In this document: in pieces, positions 7,581-14,250 of the stretch
Numbering within the stretch: the first letter of the stretch is position 1
Layout: each line of letters opens with the position of its first letter
Assembly: GCA_017398685.1 (NCBI GenBank)
Contig: JAFQFH010000065.1
Coordinates: 1-32,674, forward strand
Direction of reading: 5' to 3'
Source: Oscillospiraceae bacterium
Lineage (GTDB): Bacteria; Bacillota; Clostridia; Oscillospirales; Oscillospiraceae
Length of the DNA stretch: 32,674 nucleotides
The notes under the pieces: model-generated
What the model was told of the DNA's origin: nothing
Databases searched by the model: none
Seen by the model: the letters and a program-made list of their open reading frames with translations, nothing else
Position numbers and translations under genes: made by a program

Positions 7581-7972
7581 CCTTCCCCTTGAGGGGAAGG
7601 TGCCGAGCACAGCGAGGCGGATGAGGTGGACATATGCCGGAGTATATCCTCACACACACTTTCAAAATGCTGATTTATGTCCCGGTTTGAATAGCGCAAA
7701 ACACGAATTCCTTGAGACTTCAAGTATTCATCCCTGATTTTGTCCGCATCCTGACCCTCCGGCTCATAGTGCTGACTTCCGTCCAGTTCTATAACCAGCT
7801 TTGCTTCGGCACAGTAAAAGTCAACAATATAGTTTCCTATTGTTTTCTGACGATTTACAGTCTGCGGCAGCTGTTTAAGGAAGTCATACCAAAGTTTTCG
7901 TTCTTCCTTAGTCATCTTTTTCCGCAAGCTTTGCGCGGTCGGAGTTAGGCGGCGGTTATTTCTATTGTTCAT
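7574..7972 (-). CDS. DUF559 / Vsr-like endonuclease domain protein embedded in repeats
   Basis: 132 residues. The DUF559 (COG2852, PD-(D/E)XK-like) core is visible: helix MTKEERKLWYDFL, then NYIVDFYC with the probable catalytic Asp, LVIELDGSQHYE with the acidic and Gln residues, then RVLRYSNRDI. Known for the family: related to very-short-patch-repair nucleases, cellular role largely unknown. The last 18 or so residues, Ser/Ala/Pro-rich and ending SPQGEGF, are encoded by repeat R2 and are not part of the fold. The start ATG at 7972 sits six nt after GAGGTG, which is the end box of repeat R3. So both gene ends depend on repeat copies. Longer in-frame starts run backward through R3 and are less likely. 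Confidence 0.85.
   Translation of the reverse strand: MNNRNNRRLTPTAQSLRKKMTKEERKLWYDFLKQLPQTVNRQKTIGNYIVDFYCAEAKLVIELDGSQHYEPEGQDADKIRDEYLKSQGIRVLRYSNRDINQHFESVCEDILRHMSTSSASLCSAPSPQGEGF
7581..7628 (-). repeat. Palindromic repeat, copy R2 (reverse)
   Basis: Reverse complement of the R1 layout: stem CCTTCCCCTTGAGGGGAAGG (7581-7600), a weaker middle stem GCC...GGC (7602-7618), box GATGAGGTG (7620-7628). It is translated as the C-terminal tail of the DUF559 protein. Confidence 0.86.
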
Positions 7973-7978
7973 ATAAAA

Positions 7979-8023
7979 CACCTCATCAGTCACTTCGTGA
8001 CAGCTTCCCCTCAAGGGGAAGCC
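7979..8023 (+). repeat. Palindromic repeat, copy R3 (forward)
   Basis: Box CACCTCATC (7979-7987), hairpin GTCAC-TTC-GTGAC (7989-8001), hairpin GCTTCCCCTCAAGGGGAAGC (8003-8022). Relative to R1 the outer pair of the second stem changes from C-G to G-C, and the first stem differs on both arms while keeping pairing and the TTC loop. Confidence 0.87.
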
Positions 8024-8091
8024 AAGCCTTATTTTCAGGGCGTACGCATTTGCCAAAACTTGCAGCAACATCCTTAGTCAATCGTCAAAGG

Positions 8092-8141
8092 CCTTCCCCT
8101 TGAGGGGAAGGTGGCAGCCCGAAGGGCTGACGGATGAGGTG
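8092..8141 (-). repeat. Palindromic repeat, copy R4 (reverse)
   Basis: CCTTCCCCTTGAGGGGAAGG (8092-8111), hairpin CAGCCC-GAA-GGGCTG (8115-8129), box GATGAGGTG (8133-8141). It ends 9 nt before the stop codon of the SdpI-like gene. The spacer to R3 (8024-8091) holds no gene. Confidence 0.87.
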
Positions 8142-8150
8142 GAGAAAAAG

Positions 8151-8537
8151 CTATCTTTCCTTTTTCCGTCTGCCGGCCTCGTCAAAACTTCTTTTCAGCG
8201 CTCTTTCTATTGGGATAATAGAGCACATCATCACCACAAGCTGTACGCCGCATATGACAAGCCCTACCAGAGCGATCGTATCAATATCCCTGCCGAAGCA
8301 AAAGAAAAGGGGCAGCACCGAAGCGAGCAGCGCAAGCCCCAGCCTTATCCAGAGCTTGCCGCAGTAAGCATGGGCAAATTCCCAGGTCTCCACGCTTTTC
8401 ATGGACATGGCAGTCCTGTAGCCGTAGGTCATATTTATCTTCTCCGGCGGATTTTTCATGAACACCCGGCCAAAGCCTATCATCGTAAAAGGGATAATGA
8501 GATCCACAAGTATCATAAATATCAAAAAACCGAGCAT
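8151..8537 (-). CDS. Small SdpI-family membrane protein, 128 aa
   Basis: Four probable membrane segments: residues about 2-25, two hydrophobic stretches in 65-100, and one near 88-112, with a basic C-terminal end. The motif between them, TYGYRTAMSMKSVETWEFAH followed by CGKLW, is the SdpI signature also seen in the larger SdpI gene at 29175. Known: B. subtilis SdpI gives immunity to the SdpC toxin, but most family members are uncharacterised. No toxin gene lies nearby. It starts 2 nt after the trmO stop, with AAGGGG inside the trmO 3' end as ribosome binding site, so it is the last gene of the miaB-mutS-CPBP-trmO run. It could be an orphan immunity or envelope-stress protein. Confidence 0.72.
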   Translation of the reverse strand: MLGFLIFMILVDLIIPFTMIGFGRVFMKNPPEKINMTYGYRTAMSMKSVETWEFAHAYCGKLWIRLGLALLASVLPLFFCFGRDIDTIALVGLVICGVQLVVMMCSIIPIERALKRSFDEAGRRKKER

Positions 8538-8539
8538 TT

Positions 8540-9223
8540 TTATCCCCTTTTCTCCACCTTGCGCACTGTGAGCACTTCTCCCGCCACTGTGAACTTCACT
8601 TCAAGCCCGGCAAAGTCCAGAGTATAGACCCTCTCCGGGTCGTGCTGGTAGGAGGGGCGGGGGTCGGCGGCAAGGATGCCGGCAAGGGCGGCCCGCTTAT
8701 CCTCCGGAACCTGAGTTTCCAAGCCCCCTTCAAAGTCCACTTTCAGCTTCTTCCCCGGATCTGGTGCAAAGCCGCCTGCGGCATCGGGGTGGGCATCGGC
8801 ATAGGGCAGATAGGGCTTTATGTCGTAGATGGGCGTGCCGTCCATAAGGTCGGCCCCGGCAACTACAAGGTACGTACCCAGCTCATCAGATTTTTCCACC
8901 GACACAAGGCGCACGCAGGAAAGCCCCAGATTATTGGGGCGGAAGGGTGAGCGGGTGGCAAAAACGCCCATGCGCGTATTCCCGCCGAGTCTCGGCGGAC
9001 GCACCGTGGGCGACCAGTCCTGCCGTATATTTTCCGAAAACTGCCAGATGAGCCAAAGATGGGAAAAGCCCTCGATGCCCCGTAGGGCATCGGCGTTCCT
9101 GTACTTTGGCTCGAAAACTATTTTTGCGCGCAGCTCGTCCACTATCCCGCTCTGGCGGGGTATGCCGAACTTTTCCTTGAAATCTGAACGGATGCGCGCT
9201 ATCACATCAAGCTGATGGCTCAT
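8540..9223 (-). CDS. trmO: tRNA (N6-threonylcarbamoyladenosine-37-N6)-methyltransferase TrmO
   Basis: 227 residues, TsaA/YaeB family. Landmarks: GIPRQSG near the start, FSHLWLIW, TRSPFRPNNLG (SAM-binding core) and DLMDGTPIYDIKPYLPYAD. Known reaction: SAM-dependent methylation of t6A37 to m6t6A37 in tRNA-Thr decoding ACY, which tunes decoding. The start is a choice between GTG at 9241, overlapping the CPBP stop as GTGA, and ATG at 9223 preceded by AAGGCGG; the ATG fits family alignments better. Third tRNA position-37 enzyme in this window with MiaA and MiaB. A C-terminal extension of about 60 residues (from DPGKKLKVDFEGG) is common in the family. Confidence 0.9.
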   Translation of the reverse strand: MSHQLDVIARIRSDFKEKFGIPRQSGIVDELRAKIVFEPKYRNADALRGIEGFSHLWLIWQFSENIRQDWSPTVRPPRLGGNTRMGVFATRSPFRPNNLGLSCVRLVSVEKSDELGTYLVVAGADLMDGTPIYDIKPYLPYADAHPDAAGGFAPDPGKKLKVDFEGGLETQVPEDKRAALAGILAADPRPSYQHDPERVYTLDFAGLEVKFTVAGEVLTVRKVEKRG

Positions 9224-9237
9224 AAATCTGCCGCCTT

Positions 9238-9966
9238 TCACAAAAGCTGCTGTGCCGCCGTGAGCACTTTCAGGGAAATACCGTTTATCAGCATATGGAA
9301 GAAGATGCTGCTCCAGATGCTGTTGGTGCTCTCATAAATCCGGCACAAAAGGAAGGACACGGGGATATACTGCAAAACATATATCCAGTAGGAAGGCTCA
9401 ATAATGGCAAAGCTCCATACATGGTACACGGAAAAGCTCAGCACGCCGATTACATACGCGCTTATGCGGTTATAGTGGCGCAGAGTGCCGAAAATGCCGG
9501 CGCGAAACAGCATCTCCTCCACAATGGGGGCAAGGTACACCGCCATTGCCGCAACCGGGCCATAGCTTATCAGGGCCATATCCGTCACCGCCTGATTGTT
9601 GGGGTTTCCCTCGCTGGAGATGAAATTCAAAATCATCCCAAAGAGCATATTGCAGCAGAGCATCACGCCATAGCTGCCAAGAAGCTCAGCAATTACCTGA
9701 AAGGGTCTTTCGCAGAGGGCGTCAAAATCCCGCCGGAGAAACTTAAAGCAAAGCCCCAGCATGAAAAGAGTACCCACAAGGTAAATTCCCACATTGGCAC
9801 CCGTATCGTCCACAATGCCCTTTTGCATCAAAGCCACAAAAGCAAGCGGCAGAAAACCCACGTGCACCGGCAGATAGGAGAGCACCGCTATGCTCTCCAT
9901 CCTGCCAAGACGGCTTGTAAATTCAATTTTTCTGGGGGGCAGGGGGCTGCCCTTTTCCTCGTTCAT
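9238..9966 (-). CDS. CPBP family intramembrane metalloprotease (CAAX/Abi type)
   Basis: 242 residues with about six to seven hydrophobic segments. The conserved motifs lie in the C-terminal half: EEMLFRAGIFGTL (motif 1, Glu-Glu and Arg), SFSVYHVWSF (motif 2, with His) and IFFHMLING (motif 3, His). Known for the family: membrane-embedded proteases related to Rce1, in bacteria linked to bacteriocin immunity or protein processing; the substrate is unknown here. The start overlaps the mutS stop by one base (TGATG), so it is translationally coupled to mutS. Its presence beside an SdpI-like gene is suggestive, because both families include bacteriocin-immunity proteins. Confidence 0.87.
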   Translation of the reverse strand: MNEEKGSPLPPRKIEFTSRLGRMESIAVLSYLPVHVGFLPLAFVALMQKGIVDDTGANVGIYLVGTLFMLGLCFKFLRRDFDALCERPFQVIAELLGSYGVMLCCNMLFGMILNFISSEGNPNNQAVTDMALISYGPVAAMAVYLAPIVEEMLFRAGIFGTLRHYNRISAYVIGVLSFSVYHVWSFAIIEPSYWIYVLQYIPVSFLLCRIYESTNSIWSSIFFHMLINGISLKVLTAAQQLL

Positions 9967-12566
9967 CAGCCTCTCGCTTTCCTTTGTAGCTCAAAGAGCA
10001 TATTCATGGCCTCAATGGGGGTGAGGGTATTTATATCCGTCTCCATGAGCATTTTCCGTACCTCATCGGCGCCCACGTCCTGAAAGCTTATCTGCTCTGT
10101 AGGGGCGTGCTGAGTCTGCGGTATTGCCGCGCCCTCCTTTTCAAGCTCCTTAAGGCAGCTTTTGGCCCGGCTTATTATACCCTCAGGCAGACCGGCAAGC
10201 TTTGCCACTTCGATGCCGTAGCTGTCGTCTGCGCTGCCTCGGACTATCTTTCGCAAAAACACCAGATTTCCGTTTTGCTTTTTGGCGCTTATGTTGTAGT
10301 TTGTCACTCCCGCCAGCTCCCCTTCAAGGGCGGAAAGCTCGTGGTAGTGGGTGGCGAACATGGTCTTTGCACCCAGCTTCCTTTTGTCGGCGCAATGCTC
10401 CAGAACGGCGCGGGCTATGGCCATGCCGTCAAAGGTGGAGGTGCCCCGGCCTATCTCGTCGAGAATGAGAAGGGAGGCGGCGGTGGCGTTTTTGAGGATG
10501 TTTGCCATCTCGTTCATCTCCACCATGAAGGTGGACTGGCCGGAGGCAAGGTCGTCGGAGGCGCCGATGCGGGTGAACACCCTGTCCACAATGCCGATGA
10601 CGGCGCTTTTTGCCGGGACAAAGGAGCCCATCTGCGCCATTAAAACGATAAGGGCGGTCTGGCGCATATAGGTGGATTTACCGGCCATATTGGGGCCTGT
10701 TATAATGGCCACCCGCTCGGCGCTGTCATTCAAAAGGGTATCATTGGGGACAAAGAGCACGTCCTTCAATGTCTGCTCCACCACAGGGTGGCGTCCCTCA
10801 ATTATCTGAAGGCTGCGGCTTTCGTCCACCTCCGGCATGGTGTAGCCGTTTTTCACCGCAACCTCGGCAAGAGAGCAGAGCACATCCAGCTCCGCCACGG
10901 CCTGCGCCGTGGCCTGAACCCGGTGCACCTTGCCCGCAACGCTGCGGCGTATCTCGTCAAAGTAGTCAAACTCAAGGGTGTTGACCCGATCCTTTGCCGT
11001 GAGCAGGGTGCTCTCCAGCTCTTTAAGCTCCTGAGTGAAGTAGCGCTCATTGGAGACAAGAGTCTGCTTTCTTATATAGTCTTCCGGGATATTGTCCTCC
11101 CCGGCGGACTTGGGCACGTCAATATAATAACCAAAGACCTTATTGTAGCCCACCTTCAGCTTTTTTATGCCGGTGCGCTTTCGCTCTCTGTCCTCAAGCT
11201 CTATGACCATGGCCTTGCCATTGTCCCTTATGGCGCGAAGCCTGTCCACTTCCTCGGAGTAGCCCGGGCGGAGGATGCCGCCTTCACGGACGGAGAAGGG
11301 GGGCTCATCGCAGATGGCACGGTCAATCTCAAAGCGCATATCCTCCAGCGCGTCCATGGCGCAGATGCTCCTTAAGTACTGGGAGGAAAAGCCGGTCAAA
11401 AGCTCCTTGAGCCGGGGCAGCACCGCCGCGCAGTTTGCAAGGGAGCGAAGGTCCCGCCCGCCGGCAGAGCCGTACACACAGCGGCCCACAAGCCGCTGCA
11501 TATCGCTTATCTCTTTAAGGTTCAGCATAAGCTCGGCCCGGCACACATTGTCCCGCCTCAGCTCGTCCACCGCTGCAAGGCGGCGGCGGATGGCAACCGC
11601 GTGGAGCAAGGGTCTTTCCACCCAGGCACGGAGCATTCTGCCGCCCATGGGGGTTTTGGTCTTGTCCAGCACCCAGAGAAGGCTGCCCCGCTTCTCGCCG
11701 GAACGGAGAGTTTCGGTAAGCTCAAGGGAGTGGCGGGTGGCCCAGTCCAGCTCCATATATCTGCCGCCGTGGATAAGCTCCATGCGGTTTATGTGGCTCA
11801 GGTCAAATTTCTGAGTCTCTTTCAGGTAGGCAAGGAGCGCACCGGCGGCGGAAGCCGCGGCAGGGCAGGCTCCAAGGCCGCTTTCGTCTATATCCTTATA
11901 GCCAAACTGCTCACAAAGCAGCGCGGCGCAGGGGAAAAACTCAAACTTCTCCTGAGCCCGCTCGATTATCGCGCCCAGCTTTGCGCCCAGAAAATCCACA
12001 ACGGCAGGGTCGGCAGCGGCGCTGTCGCTTAAAAGCGCTTCTTTCGGCGCAAAGCGGCCCAGCTCGTTTACAATGTGGGTGGAAGCTCCGCTTTCAAAGG
12101 CGGCAGCATAAAATTCGCCGGTGGAGATGTCGCAGAGGGCAAGGCCGCCCTCGCCGCCGTTTATGTTCACCGCACAGATATAGTTTGAGCGCTTTTCCTC
12201 CAGCATGGAGCTTTCCGTCACTGTGCCGGGGGTGATGATGCGGATGACCTCACGGGCAACAATGCTTTTGGCAAGGGCCGGGTCCTCGGTCTGCTCGCAG
12301 ATGGCAACTTTGTAGCCCTTGGCGATGAGCCGGGCGATATAGGCCTCGGCGCTGTGGTAGGGCACGCCGCACATGGGAGTGCGCTCATCAGGATTTTCCA
12401 CGTTCCGGTCACGGGTGGTAAGGGCAATGTCCAGCTCCCGTGAGGCGATCTTCGCGTCCTCGTCGAACATCTCGTAAAAGTCCCCAAGGCGGAAGAACAA
12501 AAGGCAGTCCTGATGCTGGGCCTTTATCTCGTTATACTGCTTTTTCATGGGTGTAAGCTCAGCCAT
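9966..12566 (-). CDS. mutS: DNA mismatch repair protein MutS
   Basis: 866 residues, full length. The mismatch-binding domain holds FFRLGDFYEMF (about 24-34) with the Phe-x-Glu wedge; then connector, core and clamp domains; then the ATPase domain with Walker A GPNMAGKST (about 624-632), STFMVEMNE, Walker B LDEIGRGTSTFDG (about 702-714) and ATHYHEL. The C-terminal helical dimerisation segment (TDINTLTPIEAMNMLFELQ) is intact. Known role: recognises mismatches and small loops and recruits MutL. It lies downstream of miaB, separated by 134 nt that hold nested inverted repeats. The ribosome binding site is weak (AGAGAG about a dozen nt upstream), which hints at low expression. Confidence 0.98.
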   Translation of the reverse strand: MAELTPMKKQYNEIKAQHQDCLLFFRLGDFYEMFDEDAKIASRELDIALTTRDRNVENPDERTPMCGVPYHSAEAYIARLIAKGYKVAICEQTEDPALAKSIVAREVIRIITPGTVTESSMLEEKRSNYICAVNINGGEGGLALCDISTGEFYAAAFESGASTHIVNELGRFAPKEALLSDSAAADPAVVDFLGAKLGAIIERAQEKFEFFPCAALLCEQFGYKDIDESGLGACPAAASAAGALLAYLKETQKFDLSHINRMELIHGGRYMELDWATRHSLELTETLRSGEKRGSLLWVLDKTKTPMGGRMLRAWVERPLLHAVAIRRRLAAVDELRRDNVCRAELMLNLKEISDMQRLVGRCVYGSAGGRDLRSLANCAAVLPRLKELLTGFSSQYLRSICAMDALEDMRFEIDRAICDEPPFSVREGGILRPGYSEEVDRLRAIRDNGKAMVIELEDRERKRTGIKKLKVGYNKVFGYYIDVPKSAGEDNIPEDYIRKQTLVSNERYFTQELKELESTLLTAKDRVNTLEFDYFDEIRRSVAGKVHRVQATAQAVAELDVLCSLAEVAVKNGYTMPEVDESRSLQIIEGRHPVVEQTLKDVLFVPNDTLLNDSAERVAIITGPNMAGKSTYMRQTALIVLMAQMGSFVPAKSAVIGIVDRVFTRIGASDDLASGQSTFMVEMNEMANILKNATAASLLILDEIGRGTSTFDGMAIARAVLEHCADKRKLGAKTMFATHYHELSALEGELAGVTNYNISAKKQNGNLVFLRKIVRGSADDSYGIEVAKLAGLPEGIISRAKSCLKELEKEGAAIPQTQHAPTEQISFQDVGADEVRKMLMETDINTLTPIEAMNMLFELQRKARG

Positions 12567-12616
12567 GATAAAATATCTCTCTTTCTAAGAATAAACATTC
12601 TCCCCATAATCCGGAC

Positions 12617-12718
12617 AAAACCCAGCGAAGCGGTTTTGGCCGGAAGAGGCAGAATTGCATCCTCGCTCATTCTGCCTGAGCGCAGGGAAGGCAGAAGAGC
12701 TCAGGGTGCAATTCTGCC
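12617..12718. repeat. Nested inverted repeats between miaB and mutS
   Basis: Outer arms GGCAGAATTGCA (12648-12659) and TGCAATTCTGCC (12707-12718) are perfect. Inside them TTCTGCC (12670-12676) pairs with GGCAGAA (12690-12696). Next to them is a smaller hairpin AAAACC / GGTTTT (12617-12622, 12632-12637). The outer right arm encodes the last residues of MiaB. There is no long U-tract, so this is more like an intergenic repeat or an mRNA-processing structure than a classic terminator. Confidence 0.7.
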
Positions 12719-14116
12719 GTATAATGCCCAGTTGTTGCTGGAAACTATCTCAACTTCCACAAACTGCCCTATAAGGCTCCTGTCGCCTTTAAGGTGCACA
12801 AGCCTGCCGCCGTTTGTGCGGCTGGAGAGATTATATTCGTCCTTGCCCGTCTCCCCGTCAATGAGCACACGGAGGGTTTTGCCCTCGTACTCTTTGTGCT
12901 TTTCGCCGGAGATGGTGTTTGAAAGCTCCATGAGGGCGTCAAAGTGGCGCTGCTTGTCGGCCCTTGTGTAGGGGTCGGGCATGGTGGCGGCGGGAGTGCC
13001 CTGACGCTTGGAGTAGATGAAGGTGAACATGGCGTCGTAGCGTATCTCCTCACAGAGAGAGAGGGTGTCGGCAAAGTCGGCCTCTGTCTCGCCGGGAAAG
13101 CCTACAATAATGTCGGTGGTCACCACAAGGTCCGGCATATAGCTTCGGGCAAGCCTCGCCTTTTCGATATACTTTTCCCTTGTGTAGACCCGGTTCATAA
13201 GCTTCAAGATCCTGTCCGAGCCGGACTGGACCGGCAGGTGCAGCTGGTGGGCGCACTTTTCGCATTCGGCCATGGTTTTGAAAAGCTTTTCTGTTGCGTC
13301 CTTGGGATGGCTTGTCATGAAGCGGATGAGAAAGTCACCGGGGATGTCGTTTATCATGCGGATAAGGTCTGCAAAGTCCACGTCCTCTTCCAAGTCCTTG
13401 CCGTAGGAGTTTACGTTCTGACCCAAAAGGGTAATGTCCTTGTAGCCTGCCGCCACAAGCTCCCTTGCCTCCTTGAGTATCTCTTCCGGATGGCGGGAGC
13501 GCTCACGGCCCCTCACATAGGGCACTATGCAGTAGGAGCAGAAATTGTTGCAGCCGTACATGATGGAAAGCCAGGCCTTCACGCCCCGGTCACGGTGTAT
13601 GGGCATGCCCTCAATGACCGCGCCCTCGTCGGCAGCTGCGGCAAAGCGGCGCTTATGAGAGTCCATCACGGCCTTGAGATGCTCGGGAAAACGCCAGAGC
13701 TCATGAGGACCGAAGACAAGGTCCACCACAGGGTAGCTCATCTTTATCTTCTGCGCCATATGCTCCTGCTGCACCATGCAGCCGCACACAGCGATTATCT
13801 GGCTGGGTCTGGCCTTTTTGGAGTGGTTGAGCGCGCCCACGTTGCCAAGAACACGCATCTCCGCGTGCTCGCGGACAGCGCAGGTGTTGATAACTATTAC
13901 ATCGGCCTCAAACTCATTGTCCGTAAAGCCGTAGCCCATTTCGGCAAGGTAGCCCCGTATCTTCTCGCTGTCGGCCTCGTTCTGCTGGCAGCCGTAGGTG
14001 TCCACCATGGCAAGGGGAGTAGCTCCCGCCTGCTGGTTTCTCCCCAGTATCTCCCCGCATATATCCTTTTGCCGCTGTACCTGGGCGATGTCTATTTCTT
14101 TTCTTTGGTATGCCAT
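12701..14116 (-). CDS. miaB: tRNA-2-methylthio-N6-dimethylallyladenosine synthase MiaB
   Basis: 471 residues. The N-terminal UPF0004 domain has the auxiliary-cluster cysteines in YGCQQNEADSE (Cys43), INTCAVREHAE (Cys79) and VCGC (Cys113). The radical SAM domain has CxxxCxxC as YGCNNFCSYC (Cys189, 193, 196). The C-terminal TRAM domain ends the protein. Known reaction: methylthiolation of i6A37, made by MiaA, to ms2i6A37 in tRNAs reading codons that start with U. The start ATG at 14116 has GGAGGGG eight nt upstream; an upstream in-frame ATG at 14158 is rejected. First gene of the minus-strand run with mutS; divergent from mutL-miaA. Confidence 0.96.
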   Translation of the reverse strand: MAYQRKEIDIAQVQRQKDICGEILGRNQQAGATPLAMVDTYGCQQNEADSEKIRGYLAEMGYGFTDNEFEADVIVINTCAVREHAEMRVLGNVGALNHSKKARPSQIIAVCGCMVQQEHMAQKIKMSYPVVDLVFGPHELWRFPEHLKAVMDSHKRRFAAAADEGAVIEGMPIHRDRGVKAWLSIMYGCNNFCSYCIVPYVRGRERSRHPEEILKEARELVAAGYKDITLLGQNVNSYGKDLEEDVDFADLIRMINDIPGDFLIRFMTSHPKDATEKLFKTMAECEKCAHQLHLPVQSGSDRILKLMNRVYTREKYIEKARLARSYMPDLVVTTDIIVGFPGETEADFADTLSLCEEIRYDAMFTFIYSKRQGTPAATMPDPYTRADKQRHFDALMELSNTISGEKHKEYEGKTLRVLIDGETGKDEYNLSSRTNGGRLVHLKGDRSLIGQFVEVEIVSSNNWALYGRIAP

Positions 14117-14163
14117 ATTCAAAACCCCTCCGGGAGTGTAAAATTTCTTCAAAATCAAAGTTT

Positions 14164-14210
14164 ATATTAGCATAAAACGGGTGGAACTTTCAACTAAATT
14201 GTGGTACACT
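14164..14210. promoter_or_regulatory. Divergent promoter region between miaB and mutL
   Basis: Plus strand: extended -10 TGGTACACT (TACACT at 14205-14210) without a good -35. Minus strand: TTGAAA (14193-14188), then 18 nt to TAATAT. Both are weak matches. The position between two divergent genes is the main support. Confidence 0.35.
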
Positions 14211-14250
14211 GCATCTATTGTGAGAGTATTTTCTACCCGTGGAGGTACAT

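Larger units (their letters stand above)
7581..8023 (-). mobile_element. Candidate repeat-bounded unit carrying the DUF559 gene
   Basis: R2 and R3 form inverted termini (about 45-48 nt each) around the DUF559 gene, with GATGAGGTG boxes facing inward and CCTTCCCC stems outward. Unit length about 440 bp. No target-site duplication was identified, so mobility is inference only. The alternative pairing R1-R2 and R3-R4 would give two gene-less units of about 230 and 163 bp with CACCTCATC at the outside. Confidence 0.35.

Noticed and set aside
7399-8141. CRISPR array
   Set aside because: The repeats alternate in orientation, have unequal spacing (122, 350 and 68 nt) and one spacer is a gene.
12944-14170. 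Plus-strand open frame of 408 codons
   Set aside because: Antisense to miaB; no ribosome binding site or family resemblance.
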